Below, piece after piece: positions 19,166 through 28,600 of a stretch of 64,000 nt of DNA. Below the pieces are notes generated by a model. The model was given only the letters and a program-made list of their open reading frames with translations. It searched no databases and was not told the origin of the DNA. The stretch comes from Ricordea florida. Its lineage: Eukaryota; Cnidaria; Anthozoa; Corallimorpharia; Ricordeidae. Made by a program: the position numbers and the translations under genes. The stretch covers positions 11,125,605 to 11,189,604 of the forward strand of contig OX453280.1 in assembly GCA_949710005.1 (NCBI GenBank). Direction: 5' to 3'. Numbering within the stretch: position 1 is the first letter of the stretch; each line of letters begins with the position of its first letter.

Positions 19166-19666
19166 ATGTCTCAAGAAGGTAACAACGAAAAAGGTTGTCA
19201 GACCATGTGTGCACAAGAGATCAACGAAGACAGTGGGTTTGGTGAAGAAAGGAATCACGAAGACAATTGTCAGAGTGTGATACTATCCATGTTGTTGAAG
19301 GCAACCAGCCCCGTAGAACAACGGGAGATTTTGAAATCAGCCACCTTTGAAGAGATGGATACGATTGCCTGTTCCTGCATTCATCTTCTCACCATCATCT
19401 TTAGTTTGGAGGTGGACATGGCTGAGAAAATCAGCAAATACAAGCAACTGCTCTACTTTGAATAGGATTTGGAAACGTTGCTGAGACATGCAGACCAAAC
19501 CGATCTGGATGAAGACTACTTTGCTGATGATAATGATGAATCCACACCGCAACCATCGCTACCCAAACCGCCGCCCAAGAAACGTAAAGTTGTCAGTCCT
19601 GCAGTGAAGAAGAAGAACAAGAACAACAAGAAATCGGAGAGTTCAAAAGTCATCCACCCAGAGTAA
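19166..19666 (+). pseudogene. Unknown P1 protein with NLS, one in-frame TAG
   Basis: One continuous frame of 167 codons broken only by TAG at 19463-19465. The first part (99 codons) is helical and contains a run around ILKSATFEEMDTIACSC. The second part has an acidic stretch (DLDEDYFADDNDES) and PPPKKRKVV, which contains the classic PKKRKV nuclear import signal, followed by a Lys/Asn-rich tail. It probably acts in the nucleus. No homologue recognised. Confidence 0.6.
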
Positions 19667-19681
19667 TTCCGTCATTTCACC

Positions 19682-20017
19682 ATGGACTGCTTAGGAAGAA
19701 ACGCACGTTTTTTACAAACGCTTGTGAAGAGTACACCAGTCCTACGTAAACGTCTTATTCAAAAAGCCACCAAGGATCAAATTGATGCATTGAGTGAAGT
19801 ATCTTTAAATCTGTTGAAAGGGAACATCCCATTAAGTCGCGCCAAGTTATTGAGATTGAAAAAAGAAGCCAAGAAAATGAGGGAGTTGGCCAAGAAAAAG
19901 ACCTCTGTCAAGCACAGAAAGAACATCTTGAATCAACGTGGAGGATTCTTGGGCACCCTGGCTGCCCTGCTGATTCCTGCGGCCGTCGACTTGTTAGTCG
20001 GTGCCTTCAAACACTAG
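19682..20017 (+). CDS. Conserved Polinton virion protein with hydrophobic C-terminus
   Basis: 111 residues starting MDCLGRNARFLQTLVK, a layout I recognise from many metazoan Polintons: helical basic body, then a GG motif and a hydrophobic end (GTLAALLIPAAVDLLVGAF). QRGG|F in the RGGFLGTL junction fits the adenovirus-type protease cleavage pattern (N/Q-x-G-G-x). A lytic or capsid-associated peptide released by cleavage is plausible, as with adenovirus pVI. That role is inference. Confidence 0.6.
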   Translation: MDCLGRNARFLQTLVKSTPVLRKRLIQKATKDQIDALSEVSLNLLKGNIPLSRAKLLRLKKEAKKMRELAKKKTSVKHRKNILNQRGGFLGTLAALLIPAAVDLLVGAFKH

Positions 20018-20073
20018 AGAGAGAGTATAAATCAGAAGCATAAAGGATCATCATTCACATTTTCAACAACACC

Positions 20074-20663
20074 ATGAGTCGTGCAAGACGTATGGCCCTG
20101 GTGCCAGAAAATCTTTTTGTCACGATGGCCCAAGAAAAAAAAGTCAACACATCCCCCTACATTCGTTCTCTGACCAACATGGATCTTGAAATGAAAGCCA
20201 TCCTGGATGATACCACCATTCCACTGGATAGGAAAATGATGCTTTACGATCAAGTGATGAATCGTTACAGAGGTGTATTGGCACAATATCAATCGCAAGT
20301 ACCGGCTGTACGCATTATCAAAGAAAAACCTGTCAAGAGACCAAGACTTCCTTTTGCCACCCCTCTGGGTACAACCGCTCTTGTACAACCACAACCACAA
20401 CCACCAGCTGATCCACAAGGTGAAATCCTCGGAAGTTGCAATCCATGTTTACACCCGCCATCGCCTCCACATCAGGGTCAACGGCATCCGCCTTCTTAAC
20501 TCCACCCGCTACTATGACACCCAGAAAAGGTCTGTCAAGAAAACAACCCGCTTCCAAACGCATCTTCAGTCCTGCTATGACCAGAGCTAAGACAAAGAAG
20601 AAAAAGGAACAGGCTGGAACCGGTATAGTTAATGTGATGAGACGTCATTGGTTGAAATACTAA
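20074..20663 (+). pseudogene. Conserved Polinton protein (VPE.. / W-x-x-Y end), frameshifted
   Basis: MSRARRMALVPENLF starts a helical domain (MDLEMKAILDDTTIPLDRKM, LYDQVMNRYRGVL), a pattern seen in Polinton genes between the ATPase and capsid genes. The frame closes at 20499 after a Pro-rich stretch. A second frame from about 20436 continues as a Ser/Thr-Pro and Lys-rich tail ending HWLKY at 20663, the usual family ending. A one-base slip near 20430-20440 links the two. Confidence 0.55.
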
Positions 20664-20670
20664 ACAGGAC

Positions 20671-20740
20671 AAACCGGTGTAACAGGAAAAAACCGGTCTA
20701 ACAGGAAAAAACTGGTTTCTTTCAAACTGTGTATAAAAGT
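20671..20740 (+). promoter_or_regulatory. P1 promoter with AACCGGT boxes and TATA
   Basis: AACCGGTG (20672-20679), AACCGGTC (20691-20698) and AACTGGTT (20710-20717) occur at near 19-bp steps separated by ACAGGAAAA, followed by TATAAAAG at 20732-20739. The GRF gene ATG is at 20788. Same box and TATA arrangement as the divergent promoter at 4631-4830. Confidence 0.6.
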
Positions 20741-20787
20741 AGCCACGATGTGACTTTATTACATCATTTATCATCGAAAGTTGTTAG

Positions 20788-21751
20788 ATGTGCATCTTTG
20801 TAGAACCTCCTCCAGGAACCATGTTTTCATACGGTCCTGCCAAACCAGAACAACCACAACAGCTTTGTGGTTTCTGTAAAAACACATTGACCACCTTCCA
20901 TGCGAAAACATTTCCCTACACCTGCTACACAAAATGCTACAAAGATGGTGGCTGTGCTTTCTTCACCAAGACAGACAAGTTGGATGATTACTCTGCCGTG
21001 TTGCTGTACAAGGTGAAACCACTCTACAAGCACCTTCCACCGCTTTGTAGACATGGAGATGTGGCCATCATGAATTTGGCTCACACCGAGGAAAACCCCA
21101 ACAGACCGTTTTTCAAATGTGCCTTCAACAAGATGCTGGATGCTCCGTGCAATTACTTCCAGTGGGCAGATGAAGATCCCAACACCAAAACCATTGAATA
21201 CAGTGGTGGCAGAAGCGTGGATACCACAGCCTCATCACCACCACCGCCACCACCATCACCAGCCCCAGAAAAAAAAAGAAAACCACGGAGCACCGCTTTT
21301 TCTCCCACCAAGATTCTTGTTTTGGAAGTGGATGGTGAAGCCAGACGATTTGATGGGAATCTCATGCTACCCAAAGAAGGTGAAAAAAGAAAACCCCAGC
21401 GCGGTAAACCCGGCAAGGTGGTTCGCTATTTCAGAAATGAGTTGGTCAGACACGTGGTGAATGACGAGACCCGCTATTTCTATCACGATTGGATGATTCC
21501 CGAAAGGTTTATCACGCCTGAATTCCTGAATCGCCAAACAGATGTGATTGTGGTGGGACCTCACGTTGTTAAAAAACCCAAACAAAAAAAAAAAGGAAGC
21601 ATCACCATCACCACCACCAGTGATCATGGAAGAACCCATCACGCTCACAAGAGAGGAGATTGAGGCGAAAGAGATTGACAGCGTGGATGATACCGAACTT
21701 TATTTGACCATGTTACAAAAACTAAAAGAGCAGGAAGAGGAGAAGCAGTAG
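20788..21751 (+). pseudogene. GRF zinc-finger protein, frameshifted at a poly-A run
   Basis: ATG 20788, with a second at 20821 (MFSYGPAKPEQ). The N-terminal Cys-rich part is CGFCKNTL...CYTKCYKDGGC. Next is a GRF-type zinc finger: LCRHGDVAIMN, NPNRPFFKCAF, then CNYFQWADED. GRF fingers bind single-stranded DNA in TOP3A, APE2 and NEIL3, so a replication or repair role is plausible. A Pro-rich linker, a basic C-terminal domain and a Lys run follow. The frame slips at the A-run near 21580-21594; the other frame gives an acidic coiled tail (TMLQKLKEQEEEKQ) to 21751. Confidence 0.65.
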
Positions 21752-21848
21752 GAAAGAAAAAAAAAAGCATGTTGTAAATAGTTCTATCATAAGTAGTGAG
21801 ACAATAAAAGGTTGACTCTTCATTGTACAAAAAAATTGGTTGTCTTTT

Positions 21849-22214
21849 CTATTTGTCTTCTTTAATCTTAGTTATGACAAAAGGAAAGTCTTGGTCGCCG
21901 CAGCCGCTGCTTTCCGAGCGAATGATTCCACCCAGGACATACACATCGTCTTCTTTATCCAGATACATATCCACGTTGTAAGAAGGTTGTTGCGGTAACA
22001 GTTCACTGTTCCATCTTCCTCTGTATCGTTTGCATCCAAGCACCCAATCAGCCACAAACCACACGTAACATTCTATCTTTGGCGGTAAGTCCCATGGTAT
22101 CCATTGTACTCTCCATACAGATATATTCCTCTGCTCCTTCACTTTGATATAATCGTTCTCGATATCTTTTCCCAACAGCTCATGCATCGTTTGTTGTTTT
22201 AGTTGTTGCTCCAT
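21849..22214 (-). CDS. P1 early-type protein, paralogue of the next gene
   Basis: ATG 22214 overlaps the stop of the upstream minus-strand gene (TAA at 22201-22199). About 121 residues with a Trp-rich core (WRVQWIPWDLPP, ECYVWFVADWVLGCKRY) and a C-terminal GGIIRSES...FPFVITKI segment. The same order of motifs appears in the upstream gene (ECFYQAEWKGEILP, CGFIRSTVSG, LPFILTEI), so the two are a tandem duplication. Function unknown. Confidence 0.55.
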   Translation of the reverse strand: MEQQLKQQTMHELLGKDIENDYIKVKEQRNISVWRVQWIPWDLPPKIECYVWFVADWVLGCKRYRGRWNSELLPQQPSYNVDMYLDKEDDVYVLGGIIRSESSGCGDQDFPFVITKIKEDK

Positions 22215-22732
22215 TTGATTTCCGTGAGGATGAAAGGTAAGTCTTTGCCACTGACAGTGGAACGAATGAATCCACAAGCGATCTTCTCATCATTTTCTGG
22301 ATCCTCAAACACATTGATCTTGTGAGTTTTCTGTTTGGGTAGGATTTCACCTTTCCATTCTGCTTGGTAAAAACACTCACCCCTACCAAAATCTGCCCAA
22401 AAGTAAACATCGCATGTAATGTCTTTTTTGTTTCTTTCCCATGTTAACCACTCCAGCTGAGAGATATGCATATCCAACTGCATGCCCACTTTCTCGTAAT
22501 CTCTTCCCTGCCACTCGTACAAATGCAATGTCTCCAAAGCATCTTCCAATTGTGTCTTCTCGTCCATGTCAATAATCGCCCCTTCTGGCGGTGGTAAGTA
22601 TTTTGTCATATCATTGTCATCCGAAGTAGTCTTATACCTGTCGTACTCATCTCGGGTAATGGCCATACCCCTAAACATCTTGCCGATCATGTCTTCCCTC
22701 GTTTTGTTTTTGTCGACTCCTCTTTCAGCCAT
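22199..22732 (-). CDS. P1 early-type protein of unknown function
   Basis: 177 residues, starting MAERGVDKNKTRED. Helical charged N-terminal half, then a Trp/Tyr-rich domain (LEWLTWERN, DVYFWADFGRGECFYQAEW) shared with the downstream paralogue, which lacks the N-terminal half. Its promoter has GATAAAAGG (22772-22779) with several AACCGGTT boxes upstream. Convergent with the GRF gene. Confidence 0.6.
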   Translation of the reverse strand: MAERGVDKNKTREDMIGKMFRGMAITRDEYDRYKTTSDDNDMTKYLPPPEGAIIDMDEKTQLEDALETLHLYEWQGRDYEKVGMQLDMHISQLEWLTWERNKKDITCDVYFWADFGRGECFYQAEWKGEILPKQKTHKINVFEDPENDEKIACGFIRSTVSGKDLPFILTEIKWSNN

Positions 22733-22769
22733 GATACCTTAAAGGAATGAAACTCATCACGGTCTCCAC

Positions 22770-22912
22770 CCCTTTTATCATCCAAGTCATGACTTCATGG
22801 GGGGGGGGGCTGCTAAGCCCCCTTTCCCGCCAAAACCGGCCCAAATATGGTGTAGGGGGCTGCTAAGCCCCCTTTCCCGCCAAAACCGGTTCAAACCGGT
22901 CAAACCGGTTTT
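22770..22912 (-). promoter_or_regulatory. P1 right-end promoter: AACCGGTT boxes, GATAAAAGG, tandem hairpin repeat
   Basis: On the minus strand, AACCGGTT at 22903-22910 and 22884-22891, AACCGGTC at 22894-22901 and AACCGGCC at 22834-22841 precede GATAAAAGG. Within it, a unit GGGGGCTGCTAAGCCCCC plus TTTCCCGCCAAAACCGG occurs twice (about 22803-22840 and 22855-22890). The first half of the unit is a perfect hairpin. Confidence 0.6.
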
Positions 22913-23434
22913 TTTCCCGCCATTTCCACACCGCCGCCATTTTTAAATACCCTGACAAAATTTTCTTCAACAGCCAATCAGAAGCCTCCGTTGGGCACAT
23001 AGTGACCCCCCTTACTACTCACCTATTCTTAAGGTTATTGTATACCTTCAGATCGGCAATTTTCTTGAAATTTGCCGGATTTTGGGTAAAAGTAATGACC
23101 AAAATGTGGTCTCTAATGTAAAAGTATATATTGAAAAAGACTAAATATTGACGGAGAAATGGCGGTTTTACGCTTTGGCCAGAAGTGGAAATTACCCAGT
23201 TGATTGGCATATTCGTTAATCAACTTGTTTTCACTTTAGAAAGTTAACATCTTTCACATATAAAAGTAAACCTGTCAAGGAAAGTTGTTCACTTGGCTAT
23301 TACTGGCTGATAATACACAAATGAAAACAAGAAGGCTAGAAATAATAATTTAAAAGTCTTCCTAACAATATATTTTTACAATATGAACTTCATATGAAGA
23401 ATACACATATACTGATATAAAACTTCAGAACGTC
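22913..23434. other. P1 right flank, no gene seen
   Basis: Contains CCGCCATTT repeats and GTGACCCCCCTTACTACTC near 23003. I could not locate the exact P1 terminus or a matching inverted repeat at the left side. Nothing else supported. Confidence 0.4.
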
Positions 23435-24446
23435 TTAATGTTTGCCTATCTTCTCAAACATTGCCGTCAGGGTTTTACTTTGCAGATTCATTTTTTGCTG
23501 CATTTGCTGCTGCATCATATTGAATTGTTGCTGCTGTAGAGATGCTTGATTCTGTGGATACTGCATTATTTTGTTGTTTGCACTGCTCAAGCATATGATC
23601 CTGTTTTTGTTGTTCAAGTTCAATTTTTTTCTTTTCAACTTCAATCTGTTCTTCTATGAGAGACAAGTCTTCTCCCTTCATATCTGCTTCGGCAGAAGTC
23701 TTTGCTTGAAGATACTCTCAGGTTTGATTCCCACTCCTTCTCTTCTTTTTTCTCACGGGAGCTGCAGAACTTTCCAAATCATTAGAGTTGCTGCATGGAT
23801 CATCTGTTCCTTTTTTCATTGGTTTACTTCAAGTTTTCATAGCCTGATCTCTCACCTTTAAAGCTTTCTCCTTTTCCTTACCTTTGGTGGCTTTGCTTGC
23901 AGATGCTTGTTCAAACTCAGGTGTCTTGATAAGTTAGTAAAGATGGCGAATTTTAAGCTCGGCAATGAAATATGAAGGTGAAATAATCAAATTCTGAGTC
24001 CCCGACAGGAACCGAATCCATGGCCTCCCGAACACCGGGCGAGCGCTCTATCCATTGAGCTACGAGAACTCACGGAGAGCAAGAAATCGTCTAAATGATT
24101 TCTGCAATTTCCTCTAATAATTCCTCATTTTCTGCAAGTGGAACGGGAGCTATTCCAGACCCAGCCAGCTCTACACTGTTTTAGCTTGAAACGCATGTAG
24201 TAGTCTACCAAATCTTTCACGTACACTTTGTTGGTCTCTTGGGTTTTCCTTAAATCCATGTTGAGAATTAAGATTCTCTGCTTCAGGAGTCCACTTTTTC
24301 CTGGCCTCCTTGTTCCCAACTTTGTGTACATATGGTTCCAAAACTCTAACTTCAGCAAAAAGAGCTTTGTCTTTGACCTCATTCCAGCGGAATGTACCAC
24401 TAAAACAGAAGTTATAGAAATTAAAAAAAAGAGTGAACACAAACAT
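23435..24446 (-). pseudogene. Myb/SANT-like DNA-binding protein fragments
   Basis: A minus-strand exon begins after an acceptor TTCTGTTTTAG (near 24400) with GTFRWNEVKDKALFAEV, EPYVHKVGNKEARKKW and QSVRERFGRLLHAF. This is the cnidarian Myb/SANT-like family often tied to Harbinger-type transposons. The frame breaks at about 24177; ELAGSGIAPVPLAENEEL follows in another frame. A Gln/Lys coiled-coil tail (EEQIEVEKKKIELEQQKQD) is at 23475-23681, in two overlapping frames. A tRNA-derived repeat separates the parts. Probably a dead gene or transposon-domesticated relic. Confidence 0.55.
23996..24071 (-). repeat. tRNA-derived repeat (SINE-like)
   Basis: The minus strand has a tRNA-like A box (TAGCTCAATGGATAGAGCG) and B box-like GATTCGGTTCC, and a terminal GAGT...ACTC pairing. 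The anticodon arm reads CCCGG-TGTT-CGGG, which is not a proper 7-base loop. This is a tRNA-derived SINE head and not a working tRNA. Confidence 0.6.
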
Positions 24447-24449
24447 ACG

Positions 24450-25640
24450 GCACGAATTTAAACATTCAATGCAGATAATGAAGACATCTTAAGCTGAATC
24501 TAATAATTTCTAATAATTTCGAACAAAATTAGTATTGATAGAGAAAATATTGTTTAGAAATCAGGAATGCTCAAAACAAATAAAAACATTAGCCTAACAG
24601 CAGAAAGAAAAAACGAGCTGTTGTTTTATTTCACATTTGTGGTTGTCTTATCCAGAAGATGTCAAAATACCAAGCCTACTTGTCGTTTCGAGTATTGCCA
24701 TCTTTTTCGCCTTCTTTATTTACTGACATGGCTTGATCACTTGGGACTAACTCTGCTGAAAATCATATAAATAAGTCAAATTCATTCCTTAAATGACCAT
24801 TGAAGATTTTGAAGTCTTTTCATTCAATAAAAAAGTAATTCAGCTTCAGCTATTAGAAGAAAACGGACCATGTAGTCAACACTACGAAAAAACACTGAAT
24901 AACTTACCGTAGACAGTTCACTACAGAGATTAAGCATGCATACAAGATCTCGCCCCATGCCTATTCGTGCAAATTACGTGGTCGTAGTCCGCAGTCGCCG
25001 AATCTTTAAGTCCCTACTACAGTGATAGAGGAAGGGACACTTTAAAGACCTAAAACTCAAAGGGAATTTGTCCACTTGCTCTCAGATTTTCACAGTGTGC
25101 TAGTTTAGCATATAAATAACAATAACGTGTCTACGAATTGTTATTTCGAAATAGTTTTTCACCGAGAGCGATTTTGTACTATCACTTCAAATTTTTTAAA
25201 CACGATTTCGAAAATGTTCTATAACTTTTCACTGTAATTGAGTATGGTAAAGCGCAGACGTGCTTTTTAAAGCTTTGGGTCCGGAAACTGAGGAACAAAT
25301 AAAACTAGCGAAAGACAAAACTCGCCTTGACCAGTAGCTTGGAATAGGTGATTCAGACGCTCGCTTTTAGAGGTAGCGAAAAATTCGGCAATTCATTTTA
25401 TTTCCAAATTCTTGGTATAGCTTTATAGTCAGCTTTATATGCTTTACATTGATATCGGGGTTTATGTAGCTACAGTGTAAACTGGACGCGCTACAACACT
25501 TCTACACGAGATACCCCTGAAGATATATAGTAACCTTAACGAAAACGTTTTACAGTCATTGTTGGCTGAATAACCTTTTCCTAATAAAGGTCTACAGTGC
25601 TAGGAGCCATCGTAATTCACTTCTTACCATTTCTAGATTT
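24450..25640. other. Intergenic, upstream of the protease gene
   Basis: No convincing coding frame or repeat structure. The promoter of the downstream gene should lie at its right end, but I see no definite TATA box. Confidence 0.4.
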
Positions 25641-25650
25641 TGTGGACAAA

Positions 25651-28600
25651 ATGAAAACCGTGTTGCTGGTTTTGTCTCTCTTGGCTGGGGCTCTGACATT
25701 TATTAAAGGTGGTAAGTAATGCTTTTCTCCGATTGGTCGCTCTTACCAGCTACAGTCAGTTAAAGGGACAGCATGGGTACTGATAAGATTGCTACAAATT
25801 ACTTATACGTTTCTCTCCACCATCTCGTTTATCAAATCTCGTTACCACCAAAAGTTCATAAAGAAACACTTAATCATAATGTTCTCTAAAATCAGGTAAA
25901 TATTCCAAAATAAAGAGATAGTAGTTTTAGTCTACCAATGAGACAACTTCAGTGACATTTCTCGGAAACAGCTCCAAAACAAGAATTGACACCTGACTTT
26001 TTTTTTCTTTCGAGCAAAACTCGCTTCCATAGGGATTTCCCAGAGGCCCAGGCACTATTCACCTTTTAGGAGGTCACCAGTGTTTGATAACTGGAGATTG
26101 TGAGCCAGTCAGATTGTTCAAAATGCCAAGGTTGCTGAGTTGTTATGTACTAATCAATTAACGTTAACCTATTGGTTCCAGATTGTGGGATACGTCCACA
26201 TAGTCGTATCGTTGGTGGTAATGAAGCTCCTAAGAATGGCTGGCCATGGCAGGTGATGTTAGTTAGGAGATACGGTTACCAGTTCTGTGGTGGCTCATTG
26301 ATCGCTCCTCAATGGGTGGTAACGGCAGCTCACTGTGTGCTGCACAAATCAGCATCGTCTATCATCGTCAGGTAAAGGTTTTTATCTTACACAAAGGACA
26401 ATCATTTTTACAAAAATAAGGGATCGGTCATAATCTAGCAAGGGGGTGTGGGGGGAAGATATTAGGGGTGGGGGTGGGGGCAGGTATATTTTGCTTTAAA
26501 AAGACGCAGGCATAAATGAAAGTTTCATTATGTTGGAAGGGGGAAGGGTCATGTCTTATTCCCCCCGATATGTATGAATTAAATACATTCCAAGTACTGT
26601 ACACTATGGTGATTACTCTACAGTGTAGTCTCAGTATATTTATGACTAATTGTACTCAAACCAAGCTAGTACAACTTGCTTTACTTTTATGCTTTCCACT
26701 CGTTCTCTTTATTGCTCCAAAATTTCCTTTTCTTGGGAAAATGATCGATGGGGGGAGGAGGGGTGAGGGGTAAACTCTTAAAGGGAATCCGCATCGGGGT
26801 GATCCCAGAACTAAACCGTACTGTAAGAGGTGGGCCATGGCAAATTTTTATCGGCACAAGCGAAAATCTGTCATGCCCCACTTCCCTCCCTTGTAAATTA
26901 TGACCGGTCCTCAATAACTAAATAATAATAACAATAATAATAATAATTGAGTGTCAACTGTATCTAGCACTGACGTAGTAATTTAGGACACTGTAAAGCA
27001 CAAATATAAAATCAATACAAATCATATTAAATAAAATCAAATCAAATAGACATATCATAAACAACACAAGTGCAGACAACATTTAAACTAAACTAAACGA
27101 GTACAATTCTTAAAGCTTATTTCATTTTACAGAAAAGGTCTCTATAGAACTCACTACTGCGTCACAGTTATGACTGTATATTTCAGATCAAGCTTAATCA
27201 TAATATTGATCAAATGCGACTTATGTAATAATTATGAATTTAACGAAACGTTATCATTTTTTCCAACAATATTACATTTTCATTCAACATCTTGACTTAT
27301 CATAAGATCTAAGTTAGTATCGTCGCCACTTAAAAAAACAACAAGGTTTTTTTAGTATTTTTTTAGTATTGTTTTAGTATTATTTTTTTAGTATATTTTT
27401 TGGTATTTTTTTAGCATTTTTATGGTATTTTTTTTATTGACACGGTAATATTCCCCGCAGACTGGGTGCTCACTATAGAAGAAGCCAAAGCGTCGGAACA
27501 GAGCAAGACATCGCCGTTGAAAGAATCATAACCCATGAATATTACAAAAGACCTTTGAGACACAGCAATGATATCGCCCTGTTAAAGCTCACGAAATCTG
27601 CTCAGCTAGGGAGAGGAGTTGGTCTTGTTTGTCTCCCGGACTACAGCCACACTCTTCCTGTGGATAATTCTGACAAAAAATGCTGGATCACTGGATGGGG
27701 AACACTGTACTCCGGTGGAAGCAGCTCGAACGCGTTGATGGAAGCGACTGTGCCTCTTGTGGGAAAACAACGTTGTCAAAGGAGTTACCCTAACAAGATT
27801 GACGATACCATGCTGTGTGCAGGTCTGGATCAGGGAGGGGTAGATGCTTGTCAAGGTGACAGTGGAGGACCATTGGTCTGCGAGTACAATGGCAAATGGC
27901 ATCTGGAAGGAGCCACCAGCTGGGGCTATGGGTGTGCCGCTGCTTGGAAGTACGGTGTGTACGCCAACATCCGCAAACTTGGTTGGTGGATTAGTCAGAA
28001 GACGGGCATTGCTACTGGCGCCCCGCCCCCTCCTCAACCGAATCCAAGTATGTTATTAATTCAGTAATTTGTACTCAGCATAAAATACATAGAGGATACT
28101 ACATGGCAGCACCGAGATACGAAATTTCTCTTCGAGTGTTGAAAAAAAAAGCGGCCATGTAATGTTCTGTTTATTTTATAGATACTGATGAAATTTCCAC
28201 ATAAAACAACTTCGACAAATCTTCATGAATGCTCTACAAGCTCGGAAAAAATATCGACGTTAAATTTTGGCTGCTCATCGAGAAAGTCACCGGTAACCGC
28301 ACCGTCTTCGCACCTCGAAGACATTTTTTGAATGAAATTCCAACGAACCGGCCACGTACCTGAGCGGGAAGCTCTTTTGTAATTGGCTAATCATGTTGGT
28401 AACCATGGCGAAACCAATATCCTCACACGAGAAAGATAAAAATGATATCTTCACTGCGCGCGATAAAGACATGATTTTTTTATATTTAGTTAAAGCAAAA
28501 ATCTTGGTATTTCATCAGTATCTATATAATAAACGGACTTAGTTTCCTACTTATGTCTCTTCGGACCTGTTTTTTGAGAGCCCCGGTTACTAACCGGGCC

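Noticed and set aside
5528..19666. Stop-codon recoding in P1 instead of mutation
   Set aside because: All three stop codons occur as the in-frame breaks, and the same codons end neighbouring genes normally.
23996..24071. Functional tRNA gene on the minus strand
   Set aside because: The anticodon arm lacks a 7-base loop and the acceptor stem pairs poorly, so I call it a tRNA-derived SINE.
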